DNA of 6,800 bases from Methanocellales archaeon (GTDB lineage Archaea > Halobacteriota > UBA148): assembly GCA_013415795.1 (NCBI GenBank), contig JAAEEL010000058.1:1-6800 (forward strand), in the 5' to 3' direction. The notes below the pieces were generated by a model, which made no database searches, had not been told where the DNA came from, and worked only from the letters and a program-made list of their open reading frames with translations. Below are positions 1 to 6,481 of the stretch, piece by piece. How positions within the stretch are numbered: position 1 is the stretch's first letter; every line of letters begins with the position of its first letter. Position numbers and translations under genes: made by a program.

Positions 1-525
1 AGAGAGATTCCATTTAAACTATTCCAGTTGACAGTGTTTTTTGATAGGGTGTTGTTGCTGCTGGAAGACTCGAGTGAGATTCCATAGAAGTTGTTCGAAG
101 CATTGTTATCTGTTATACTACAGTGGTCTATTCCACTTCCGAGATATATCCCACTGCCAGGATAGCTGGTTGCCCCCTTAACCGTGAAACCACTTAGGTT
201 CACGTAATCTGCCCTTACATCAAAGACGTAATCATTTGAACTTTGAGCCTGAACAAGTGTAAAATCGGAACCATTCTCAGATCGTATCGTTAAACGCTTG
301 TTTACATCTATGTTTTCAATGTAATTCCCGTCCCTCACGATTATGGTGTCTCCAAAACTCGCTGCATTCACAGCCGCTTGTATCGTTGTATAATGATCAG
401 GGACGTAGATTATAGATAATGAAGATACTTGATTATTCGCTGCGATAGCTATACCGTTAAGTGAACTGAACCCAACTGCAAAAATTACAAATAAAGCACA
501 AAGCTTTGATAATCTATTTTTCATA
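1..525 (-). pseudogene. NosD-like beta-helix surface protein, N-terminal part, frame broken by one base
   Basis: The gene runs off the left edge. From ATG 525 it reads MKNRLSKLCALFVIF, a basic start plus hydrophobic core typical of a signal peptide, but then shifts at a run of six A on the plus strand (480-485) and stops seven codons later. Dropping one base restores the signal peptide (AVGFSSLNGIAIAANN) and an open frame to the window edge, about 174 residues in all. The restored protein has IYVPDHYTTIQAAVNAA, then GDTIIVRDGNYIENI, then NLSGFTVKG, and repeated Asn/Ser/Gly turns such as ITDNNASNNFYGI. These are hallmarks of NosD/CASH right-handed parallel beta-helix proteins, common as large exported surface proteins in Methanosarcina-type archaea. 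The downstream frame has a stop at 486-488 and no start codon before the conserved motif, so it cannot be a separate intact gene. It is either a real disruption or a one-base sequence error. The substrate is unknown. Confidence 0.8.
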
Positions 526-698
526 GATTTATCCAGATATCATCCAAGTATTTACACCTTGTGGCAATATTTCTCTCTTTTAATAATGCAGTCTATCTAA
601 ACAAAAATAAATCTTTCAATAACGGGTTCTGTTTAAAATGAGGTGGGTTAGAGACCCTAGACATCTGGGTTGGACATTCTTGTTGAAACTACTAACCG

Positions 699-731
699 AA
701 AAAATTCTAGAGAAATCAGATTTCTCTTTTT
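699..731. terminator. Hairpin with T-runs on both sides, probable terminator downstream of rmuC
   Basis: AGAGAAAT (709-716) and ATTTCTCT (720-727) form a perfect 8-bp stem with a 3-base loop. On the minus strand the stem is followed after four bases by six T (704-699). On the plus strand it is followed directly by TTTT (728-731). It lies about 50 bases past the rmuC stop codon, before the beta-helix gene on the same strand. Archaeal polymerase stops mainly at T-runs, so the minus-strand T-run is the more relevant part. That it terminates transcription is inferred. Confidence 0.5.
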
Positions 732-776
732 ATATCTTATACACCCATTCATATTTCCAAAACTACCTAATATACT

Positions 777-1655
777 CTATTCCTCAGACATCTTCGAAAT
801 TCTTTCAAATTCATCTCTTAGTTTTTTATAGGCATAATCCAATTCTTCTGCCTTGGTTTCCAAATTTTTAAAGTGAGTTCTGTAAAAAACTCGCCACACC
901 TCATCGACCTCGCCGAACCGTTGTGAAAGCCCGATGAGACTGTTCCTCACGTTTTCTGCATCCTCTGAAAGTTTCTTTGCATGAACACCAGCCTTTATGA
1001 GTTCAATTTTATGAGAAAGTGTCAGTGGAGATACCACCTGAACTCCCCTTTTAGTATAGTCTCGCAGCATATCAAACGCCTCATTTACCAAGAAATAGTA
1101 AATTCCTTCAGATGGGATGTAGGCAAAAGCAAACTCTGCAGATCCCTTTTCCGGGCATACATAGTCGCAGGCTATCTTGTCGAGATGGCCCTGGATATCC
1201 CTTATAAATTGTTTTTTGAAAACCTCTTTTTCTTTGACATCTTCTGCATCTAACATCTTTCCAAAGTTATACAAAGGAAACTTGGAGTCTATGCAGATGA
1301 TCCCAACAGTTGACCTTATGTATGCATCTGGAATCTTCCCGTCAAGGGTTCGCTCTCTGATACCATACATATCCTGTGGAAGCTGGTCTGAAAATATCGT
1401 CTCCATGGATAACTCCCCGAAAGACGCTCTTTCTGTGGGCACCCGAAGCATTTGCTCAAAGGATTTGTAACCATCTCTAATGTCTTTGGCATGGATTTCC
1501 ACTGCACCTATTTTTTCATCTAAACCCAATTTTATCCAGGTGCCTGATATTGCTGCTTCCACGTCCTTCGGTTCAACTTTTTTGCTTTTCAAAGTCAAAA
1601 AAATCAATAAAATTAAAAGAATCACGATGATTGCAAGTAAACTCTCTATCATCAT
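777..1655 (-). CDS. rmuC: RmuC-family protein, short membrane-anchored form
   Basis: This 292-residue protein has an N-terminal membrane segment (about residues 3-22) followed by an RmuC domain. Visible motifs are FGELSMETIF (79-88), GKIPDAYI (106-113), a hydrophobic strand ending in DSKFPLY (123-129), and AYIPSEGIYYFLVNEAF (178-194). D110, D123 and K125 fit the PD-(D/E)XK nuclease-like fold predicted for the family. RmuC is linked in bacteria to limiting inversions and rearrangements at repeats, but its biochemical activity is not settled. Bacterial members usually have a long coiled coil between the membrane anchor and the domain. Here only about 45 residues separate them, and the only likely helical coil is C-terminal (about 263-290). 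The start is backed by AGGAGGGGAT (1661-1670), five bases upstream. The next codon is also ATG, so the start could be 1652. It appears to be monocistronic and is divergent from the DUF1622 gene. Confidence 0.85.
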   Translation of the reverse strand: MMIESLLAIIVILLILLIFLTLKSKKVEPKDVEAAISGTWIKLGLDEKIGAVEIHAKDIRDGYKSFEQMLRVPTERASFGELSMETIFSDQLPQDMYGIRERTLDGKIPDAYIRSTVGIICIDSKFPLYNFGKMLDAEDVKEKEVFKKQFIRDIQGHLDKIACDYVCPEKGSAEFAFAYIPSEGIYYFLVNEAFDMLRDYTKRGVQVVSPLTLSHKIELIKAGVHAKKLSEDAENVRNSLIGLSQRFGEVDEVWRVFYRTHFKNLETKAEELDYAYKKLRDEFERISKMSEE

Positions 1656-1700
1656 CTTTTATCCCCTCCTCTTTTATTGTTTTATTTTGTGCTTTATTTA

Positions 1701-1710
1701 CATATAAAAA
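1701..1710 (-). promoter_or_regulatory. Putative TATA box of rmuC
   Basis: The minus strand reads TTTTTATATG, close to the archaeal TATA-box pattern. It would place transcription start near 1680, about 25 bases before the rmuC start codon and just upstream of its strong ribosome binding site. This is inferred from position and composition only. Confidence 0.45.
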
Positions 1711-1743
1711 CATTCGATACTTGCATTGACAGAATTTGTTGCC

Positions 1744-1769
1744 TTAAGCTGAAGCATAAGCTTAAATAT
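1744..1769 (+). promoter_or_regulatory. Putative promoter and operator of the DUF1622 gene
   Basis: A TATA-like CTTAAATAT (1761-1769) lies about 35 bases before the DUF1622 start codon. It is overlapped by a perfect 7-bp inverted repeat, TTAAGCT (1744-1750) and AGCTTAA (1759-1765), separated by eight bases. A dimeric regulator bound here would cover the upstream promoter element and the TATA box. The repeat is seen directly; the operator role is inferred. Confidence 0.4.
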
Positions 1770-1803
1770 CGTCTGAAAAAGAACTATTTCAGAGGCTGAT
1801 ACG

Positions 1804-2112
1804 ATGGTGTTTTACGATATTGCCGCACCAGCATTTCTTACAATCGCATTTATACTAGAGCTTTTGGGAATAATAGTAATATGCTATGGGGTCGGAATCT
1901 ACACTATAAAGCTGATCAGACAGTCTCCTAAGGGCTTAGCAATCAGCCACGAGCTAGCTAGCTATCTGATGCTTTCACTGGACTACATGCTCGGAGCCGA
2001 GATAATAAGGACTGTCGTCGCTAGGACCATTGAGGAGCTAACCATAGTGGGTACTATCATAGTTCTGAGAGGTGCCCTAGGATATATCATTAGTCAAGAG
2101 GTAAAAGAATAG
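1804..2112 (+). CDS. DUF1622 family membrane protein
   Basis: This is a 102-residue, strongly hydrophobic protein with about three membrane segments: roughly residues 10-38, 50-72 and 79-97. ELLGIIVICYGVGIY (19-33), LDYMLGAEIIRTVV (59-72) and the late IIVLRGALGYIISQE (85-99) match the pattern of DUF1622, small membrane proteins with charged residues (E66, R69, E78, E79, R89) within or next to the helices. The function of the family is unknown. The length is usual for the family. The start is supported by GAGG (1792-1795) eight bases upstream. It is transcribed alone: its neighbour to the left is divergent, and asd on the right is convergent with only nine bases between stop codons. An unrelated small transporter subunit is less likely, because the LGAEIIRT motif fits DUF1622 well. 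Confidence 0.8.
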   Translation: MVFYDIAAPAFLTIAFILELLGIIVICYGVGIYTIKLIRQSPKGLAISHELASYLMLSLDYMLGAEIIRTVVARTIEELTIVGTIIVLRGALGYIISQEVKE

Positions 2113-2121
2113 ACTGACTGA

Positions 2122-3147
2122 TTATACCATCTTCTTCTTCGAGAGGAACTCTGCATTCAGCACAGAAGCGCCTGCAGCCCCCCTGATGGTGTTGTGTCCC
2201 ACTGCGATATATTTTATACCTTCTCTGATTCTACCCACAGAAACGCTCATGCCATTGCCAGCATCTCTGTCCAGTCTTGGTTGAGGTCTATCCTCTGAAT
2301 CGTGCACAATTATTGATTTTTCTGGCGCGGTAGGAAGGCCCTTAACCTCATCGCATCTGAATCCACGAAATGCACTCTTAACCTCTTTCGGCGTTGGGTC
2401 TTCTCTCATTATAGCCCATATCGCCTCGGTATGTCCGTCCATCACAGGAACCCTGTGACAACTTGCGCTTACCGAGAAATCGGCATTTTTCACCCTAGAA
2501 CCATCGAATTCACCCAGGATCTTCTGTGATTCGGATTCCACCTTTTCCTCCTCGCCACCTATGTACGGAACGATGTTATCGAGGATTGCCATTGAGGTTA
2601 CTCCTTCATAACCAGCGCCTGAGACGGCTTGCATGGTTGCAACATATAATTTCTCTATATCGAATTGCATCAAAGGTCCTAGTGTGAGTGCCATCACAAT
2701 GGTCGTGCAATTGGGATTGGTGACTATGTATCCATCCCAATTGCGATTATCTCTTTGTATCTCTATCAAGCCTAGGTGATCTGGGTTGATCTCCGGTATC
2801 ATGAGGGGTACGTCGCTCTCCATTCTGTAGGAACTGGCGTTGCTGGCTACCACAAATCCAGCTTCTGCGAATTTGGGCTCCACATATTTCGCGATGGAGG
2901 CAGGCAGAGCTGAGAAAACGATGTCTGCGTCTACCCCATCTGGCGAGGTTGGCAAAATCTTCAGGTCTTTTACACTGTCGGGTAGAGGTACATCCAGTCG
3001 CCATCTTGCTATTTCTCCGTATTTTTTGCCTGCGCTCCTGTCTGATGCGGTCAGTGTTGTCAATTCAAACCACGGATGATCCGCTAGTAGCTGGACGAAC
3101 CGCTGACCAACTGCTCCGGTCGCACCGAGTATTCCTACTTTGATCAT
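2122..3147 (-). CDS. asd: Aspartate-semialdehyde dehydrogenase
   Basis: This 341-residue enzyme reduces aspartyl phosphate to aspartate semialdehyde with NADPH, in the cytoplasm, at the branch to lysine, threonine and methionine. It has the nucleotide-binding loop GATGAVGQ (8-15), the catalytic cysteine C147 in TNPNCTT, and the active-site region SCHRVPVMDGHTE, with R232 and H239 matching the conserved Arg and His of the family. Length and motifs fit the archaeal/fungal branch of ASADH. The start chosen is ATG 3147: the nucleotide-binding strand begins at once (MIKVGILG) and a GGTGTGAT ribosome binding site lies just upstream. The open frame extends to a TTG at 3177, which is less likely. The product feeds DapA, encoded two genes upstream. 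A 104-base gap with a TATA-like box separates it from dapB, so it may be transcribed separately. Aspartate kinase is not in this window. Confidence 0.95.
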   Translation of the reverse strand: MIKVGILGATGAVGQRFVQLLADHPWFELTTLTASDRSAGKKYGEIARWRLDVPLPDSVKDLKILPTSPDGVDADIVFSALPASIAKYVEPKFAEAGFVVASNASSYRMESDVPLMIPEINPDHLGLIEIQRDNRNWDGYIVTNPNCTTIVMALTLGPLMQFDIEKLYVATMQAVSGAGYEGVTSMAILDNIVPYIGGEEEKVESESQKILGEFDGSRVKNADFSVSASCHRVPVMDGHTEAIWAIMREDPTPKEVKSAFRGFRCDEVKGLPTAPEKSIIVHDSEDRPQPRLDRDAGNGMSVSVGRIREGIKYIAVGHNTIRGAAGASVLNAEFLSKKKMV

Positions 3148-3154
3148 AATTAAA

Positions 3155-3163
3155 TCACACCTT
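3155..3163 (-). promoter_or_regulatory. Ribosome binding site that sets the asd start
   Basis: The minus strand reads AAGGTGTGAT across this site, ending seven bases before ATG 3147. It resembles the archaeal GGTGA-type site used by dapA and dapB here, and favours 3147 over the upstream in-frame TTG at 3177. Confidence 0.55.
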
Positions 3164-3195
3164 CCGTATTGACACAAATCCTAAATTTGAAAGAA

Positions 3196-3204
3196 CATAT
3201 ATAC
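3196..3204 (-). promoter_or_regulatory. Putative TATA box of asd
   Basis: GTATATATG on the minus strand lies in the dapB-asd gap. A start about 25 bases downstream would leave a leader of roughly 25-30 bases that includes the asd ribosome binding site. No T-run on the minus strand follows dapB, so readthrough from dapB is also possible. Confidence 0.4.
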
Positions 3205-3251
3205 AATGGTTAACTGACGCTTTTTCTTCTTTATATTTTATTTTATCTTAC

Positions 3252-4016
3252 CTATATCCCAAGGACATCCTCCATAGAATTGATTCCCTTCTTCGCATTG
3301 ACGACCCACCTTATTGCTCGCATGGTACCAGAGGCAAAAGCCTGCCTACTGTTTGCCCTATGTATGATCTCCATCCTTTCGCCATCTCCAGCAAATAGGA
3401 CCAGATGGTCGCCGACGACGTCTCCGCCTCTGACAGCATGGATCCCTATCTCGTCCCCTCTCTTACAAAGCCCTTCTCGGCCATATATAGTTTTTTTACC
3501 GCCCAAGGCATCGCTTATTATCTTTGCTGAGCGCGTTGCAGTACCACTGGGAGCATCCTTTTTGTGCCGATGGTGGGTCTCGACAATCTCAACATCATAG
3601 TTCTTTAGATGTTTGGCTGCCTCTCCTATCATCTTCCAAAACACGTTCACACCAACAGAGAAGTTTGGAGATATGACTGCTGCTACTTTTTTGTCGATAG
3701 CAATCTCCATTTGGGCTTGCTGCCTAGGTGTGAATCCTGTGGTGCCTATGACCAAATTAACGCCATGCTCCGCCGCAGATATCACATTCTCTACCGCTCC
3801 ACTTGCAGTGGTGAAATCAACCAAAACATCTGGCTTTTTTTTTGTGAACACTTCATGGGCATCTTTTATGTCTGAAACTTTTATGCCTCCTAAATTGGTG
3901 CCCACATTCTTGACGTCAAACGCTGCAACCAACTCCATGTCCTCTTCTTCCAGTACGTTATTTATTATCAATGAACCCATACGTCCGCAGGCGCCAGTGA
4001 CTGCGACTTTGATCAT
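3252..4016 (-). CDS. dapB: 4-Hydroxy-tetrahydrodipicolinate reductase
   Basis: This 254-residue cytoplasmic enzyme reduces the DapA product to tetrahydrodipicolinate with NAD(P)H. It begins with a Rossmann loop, GACGRMG (8-14), and has GTTGF (91-95) and the family signature ETHHRHKKDAPSGTA (146-160). H148 and K152 align with the E. coli catalytic pair H159 and K163, and SGTAT (157-161) binds substrate. The C-terminal stretch HAVRGGDVVGDH (193-204) is also typical. Length is normal for the family. Its ATG overlaps the dapA stop codon (ATGA), and its GGTGAT binding site lies inside the dapA end, so translation is probably coupled. A run of nine A in the coding strand (3835-3843) encodes part of KKK (59-61) and keeps the frame intact. 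Confidence 0.96.
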   Translation of the reverse strand: MIKVAVTGACGRMGSLIINNVLEEEDMELVAAFDVKNVGTNLGGIKVSDIKDAHEVFTKKKPDVLVDFTTASGAVENVISAAEHGVNLVIGTTGFTPRQQAQMEIAIDKKVAAVISPNFSVGVNVFWKMIGEAAKHLKNYDVEIVETHHRHKKDAPSGTATRSAKIISDALGGKKTIYGREGLCKRGDEIGIHAVRGGDVVGDHLVLFAGDGERMEIIHRANSRQAFASGTMRAIRWVVNAKKGINSMEDVLGI

Positions 4017-4885
4017 AAAATCACCAACGACTCCAAAACGCCCCGTAGCTTTGTTGCACTGTCTTCACTAAGCGGAGATAATGGAAGTCGAAGTCCTCCC
4101 GCAGCTAAGCCTCTCCAACCCATTGCGGTCTTAACAGGAATAGGATTTGTCTCCAGAAACAGGGCACGGAATAAAGGTGAGAGGACGTGATGCAGTTCTC
4201 TGGCTCTGTCTAGCCTGCCATCCAAAAAAGCAATAACCATGTCACTCACTTGCCTTGGAATAATATTGGCAGCAACTGATATCACTCCCTTGCCGCCCAA
4301 TGCCATGATTGGTAGTGTTAGCGAATCATCCCCGGAAATCACGATGAAATCCGTATCACTTGTTAATTCGATTATCTTAGAAACTTGGTTAATATCTCCA
4401 CTGGCTTCCTTAATACCGATGATATTCTCCACTTTTGCGAGTTCAGCCACAACATCTGCAATCATGTTTTTTCCTGTCCTGGATGGAACGTTATACAGTA
4501 TGATTGGAATGTCACATTTTTCTGCGACCGTCTTATAATGCATGATTAAGCCCGCATCGGTTGGTTTATTATAATATGGTGTGATCAGCATCGCCGCATC
4601 TGCACCAGCATCTTTTGCATATTTTGTGAGTTCAATTGCCTCTTTAGTATTATTTGATCCCGTTCCAGCTATGACCGGTACACTGGACACTTCTATGGAA
4701 ACATCGATGACCCTCTTCTGCTCTTGGTGTGAGAGCGTAGCTGCCTCTCCTGTACATCCAGCTGGAACGATCCCAGAGACTCCATTCTCTATGGCAAAAT
4801 TGATGTTCGAGCGCAAACCGTCCTCATCCACTTCATCATCTTTGGTGAATGGTGTAATAAGCGCTGGAAATACTCCTTCAAACAT
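4013..4885 (-). CDS. dapA: 4-Hydroxy-tetrahydrodipicolinate synthase
   Basis: This 290-residue class I aldolase-type TIM barrel condenses pyruvate with aspartate semialdehyde, the first committed step to diaminopimelate and lysine. The Schiff-base lysine is K159 in GIKEASGD. Other active-site residues are T45 in GCTGE, Y105 in TPYYNKP, Y131 and R136 in YNVPSRTG. R136 matches the Arg that binds the aspartate semialdehyde carboxylate, which separates DapA from related lyases such as sialic acid aldolase and keto-deoxygluconate aldolase. The dapB and asd neighbours support this. The start follows a strong GAGGTGA site (4889-4895) that includes the stop codon of rps17e, and only three bases separate the two genes. 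Length is standard and no key residue is missing. Confidence 0.96.
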   Translation of the reverse strand: MFEGVFPALITPFTKDDEVDEDGLRSNINFAIENGVSGIVPAGCTGEAATLSHQEQKRVIDVSIEVSSVPVIAGTGSNNTKEAIELTKYAKDAGADAAMLITPYYNKPTDAGLIMHYKTVAEKCDIPIILYNVPSRTGKNMIADVVAELAKVENIIGIKEASGDINQVSKIIELTSDTDFIVISGDDSLTLPIMALGGKGVISVAANIIPRQVSDMVIAFLDGRLDRARELHHVLSPLFRALFLETNPIPVKTAMGWRGLAAGGLRLPLSPLSEDSATKLRGVLESLVIL

Positions 4886-4888
4886 TTT

Positions 4889-5080
4889 TCACCTCACTTT
4901 CTTATGTTTTAATTTGTTGGTTATGTATCCTGTGACCCTATTTCTTATCACCGTGCTTTTGATATCCGTATGTTCATATACATGCTTCTTATTCTCCTCG
5001 AAATCCGCTCCAAATTCATCTGGATACTTTTTTATCAGTTTGCTCCCGATGCTTTTGATATATGTTGGTTTAACACCCAT
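4889..5080 (-). CDS. rps17e: Small ribosomal subunit protein S17e
   Basis: This is a 63-residue basic protein of the archaeal/eukaryotic 30S/40S subunit, absent from bacteria. MGVKPTYIKSIGSKLIKKYPDEF and the later stretch VRNRVTGYITNKLKHKK are typical of archaeal S17e, which is about 60-70 residues long and much shorter than the eukaryotic form. The start is ATG 5080, with AGGATGAG just upstream as a moderate binding site. The gene lies 23 bases after thiDN and 3 bases before dapA, on the same strand. The thiDN gap leaves no room for a separate promoter, so it is either co-transcribed with thiDN or driven from within thiDN. A link between S17e and dapA/dapB is known in several euryarchaea. 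The reason may be simple genomic packing and need not be shared function. Confidence 0.95.
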   Translation of the reverse strand: MGVKPTYIKSIGSKLIKKYPDEFGADFEENKKHVYEHTDIKSTVIRNRVTGYITNKLKHKKVR

Positions 5081-5103
5081 TCTTTCTCATCCTTTAACCT
5101 TAT

Positions 5104-6411
5104 TTATCGTTTTGCTATTTTAATCACTTTTTGGGCGACATCTGTAGCAGAAAATCCCAGAACTCTTATCATCGCCTCTTTTCCAACGCTGCCCAGATCA
5201 TAAACGATATCTGGGACGGATCCAAATTCTTTTATCGCAGTATGAATACCCCATTCCATTGTTTTCATGCCTTTTGGTTCTACTCCTCTGTCAAAAGAAG
5301 CAATGGCCAATCCCAATTTTTTGCACCTTGATAGGACATCTGGCCCATATTTTATGTTCATTCCGCCTCTAAACTCTCCATTAAATTGCATTGTTTCAAG
5401 AATAAACCTTGCGACATGGTTGCTTGCGCCAAAATCAACTTCTAACGTGGCTCTTGATCCATCTATGCGCACGATCCTTCCCCTGACAGCTGCCACGTCT
5501 CTTACCGAATAAGCACCCTTGATAGCCATCCCAATATTGCTTCCAACTTCTGGAATTAGGCTTGAGAATTCATCACATTTTTCCAGTAAAGCAACAGCTT
5601 TACGCACATCTTTCAGCACATTGTATCTTTCGGCTCCATCAAGAATCAAACCTAAGGGATTTACCATAATCATGCTGTTATCCCTCCCAACATTCAGTCC
5701 AGTCCTGATGGAGGATGTGACGAAATCCTTTGCCTTTGTGGCAGCATTTTTAAGATCATGCCCATTTGCTAGGTATGCTGCTATGGCGGCCGAATATGTG
5801 CAACCAGTACCGTGTGCGCCTCTTTCCATTCTCTCTCCTCCGATCAATTTAAATCCGCCATCGTATAACACATCAATGCCATCAATATGCCCTCCTGTGA
5901 CTATTACTGCATTGGCGCCCAGATTGTGTATTTTTGTTGCAGCTTTTTTTGCGCTTTCTTGATCGATAACCTTCGTATCAGCGATAACACCCGCCTCAAA
6001 GGCGTTTGGCGTTACAACTGTTGCCAGGGGAAATAATTCATCTACCATGGCTGATATTGCATCTCGCCGAAGCAAAGATCCTCCAGCCTCTGCTACCATG
6101 ACCGGGTCGACGACCAATGGTACCTTGTATTTTCTTATCTTTTTTGCTATGGCTCTTATTATATCATCGGAATATAACATGCCAGTTTTTGCATAATCCA
6201 CATTAAAATCGCTAACTACGGATTCTATTTGGTCCACGATGAACTCCACTGGCAAATCATGGATTTTATGAACTCCGAGTGTATTTTGTGCTGTTATCGC
6301 AGTAATTGCACAGGTTCCGTGTATGCCTAATGCGGCAAATGTCTTCAAGTCTGCTTGTATTCCAGCACCACCCCCGCTATCAGAGCCCGCTATGCTAATT
6401 ATGCACCTCAT
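5104..6411 (-). CDS. thiDN: ThiD-ThiN fusion: HMP/HMP-P kinase with thiamine-phosphate synthase
   Basis: This 435-residue two-domain enzyme makes thiamine phosphate. Residues 1 to about 250 are ThiD, a ribokinase-fold kinase that phosphorylates hydroxymethylpyrimidine twice. It shows AGSDSGGGAGIQADLKTF (8-25), ITAQNTLGV (39-47), DPVMVAEAGGSLL (102-114), TPN (134-136) and HGTGCTYSAA (200-209) with C204. Residues from about 265 are ThiN, the archaeal replacement for ThiE, which joins the pyrimidine diphosphate to the thiazole phosphate. Its signs are GSNIGMAIKGA (290-300), VDFGASNHVAR (325-335) and PDIVYDLGSVGKEAMIRVLG (400-419). The fusion is typical of archaea. ATG 6411 is chosen because the ThiD strand starts at once. 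An in-frame GTG at 6420 would add only three residues. No clear ribosome binding site precedes it, so the transcript may be leaderless. It heads the run with rps17e. Confidence 0.93.
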   Translation of the reverse strand: MRCIISIAGSDSGGGAGIQADLKTFAALGIHGTCAITAITAQNTLGVHKIHDLPVEFIVDQIESVVSDFNVDYAKTGMLYSDDIIRAIAKKIRKYKVPLVVDPVMVAEAGGSLLRRDAISAMVDELFPLATVVTPNAFEAGVIADTKVIDQESAKKAATKIHNLGANAVIVTGGHIDGIDVLYDGGFKLIGGERMERGAHGTGCTYSAAIAAYLANGHDLKNAATKAKDFVTSSIRTGLNVGRDNSMIMVNPLGLILDGAERYNVLKDVRKAVALLEKCDEFSSLIPEVGSNIGMAIKGAYSVRDVAAVRGRIVRIDGSRATLEVDFGASNHVARFILETMQFNGEFRGGMNIKYGPDVLSRCKKLGLAIASFDRGVEPKGMKTMEWGIHTAIKEFGSVPDIVYDLGSVGKEAMIRVLGFSATDVAQKVIKIAKR

Positions 6412-6433
6412 GTAAAACACTAGAGAATAGGGC

Positions 6434-6445
6434 TTATTACTTAAA
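6434..6445. promoter_or_regulatory. Shared divergent promoter region of thiDN and the HAD phosphatase gene
   Basis: Only 70 bases separate the two start codons. The minus strand has TTTAAGTAATAA (6445-6434), placed so that thiDN transcripts would begin within a few bases of ATG 6411. On the plus strand ACTTAAAGG (6439-6447) could serve the phosphatase gene, whose ATG is at 6482. A second AT-rich element (6461-6467) is also present. The two promoters overlap or nearly so. The exact box used in either direction is uncertain. Confidence 0.35.
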
Positions 6446-6481
6446 GGAATATCTTGTTATGTTATATGGAACGGAAAAGAT

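Noticed and set aside
648..668. GGGT/ACCC stem near 644-656 and repeated TGGGTT nearby as a possible structured RNA
   Set aside because: The stem has only four pairs and no supporting helices, so it is within chance expectation.
638..871. 77-codon plus-strand open frame starting in the gap left of rmuC
   Set aside because: It runs across the probable terminator hairpin and into the antisense of the rmuC 3' end. It has no ribosome binding site and no recognisable composition, and ends in low-complexity aromatic/Ile residues.
3148..3177. Ten-residue N-terminal extension of asd from a TTG codon
   Set aside because: The Rossmann strand begins directly at ATG 3147, which has a GGTG-type binding site; the extension would also cover the probable transcription start.
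4581..5123. 180-codon plus-strand open frame opposite dapA and rps17e
   Set aside because: It is fully antisense to two clearly conserved genes and its hydrophobic, Ser/Leu-rich composition is what the complement of their codons gives.
5519..5962. 147-codon plus-strand open frame opposite thiDN
   Set aside because: It lies antisense within the well-conserved ThiD domain and has no start signal or family resemblance.
6412..6420. Alternative GTG start of thiDN three codons upstream
   Set aside because: There is no binding site for it, ATG 6411 is a better codon, and the conserved ThiD strand follows it directly.
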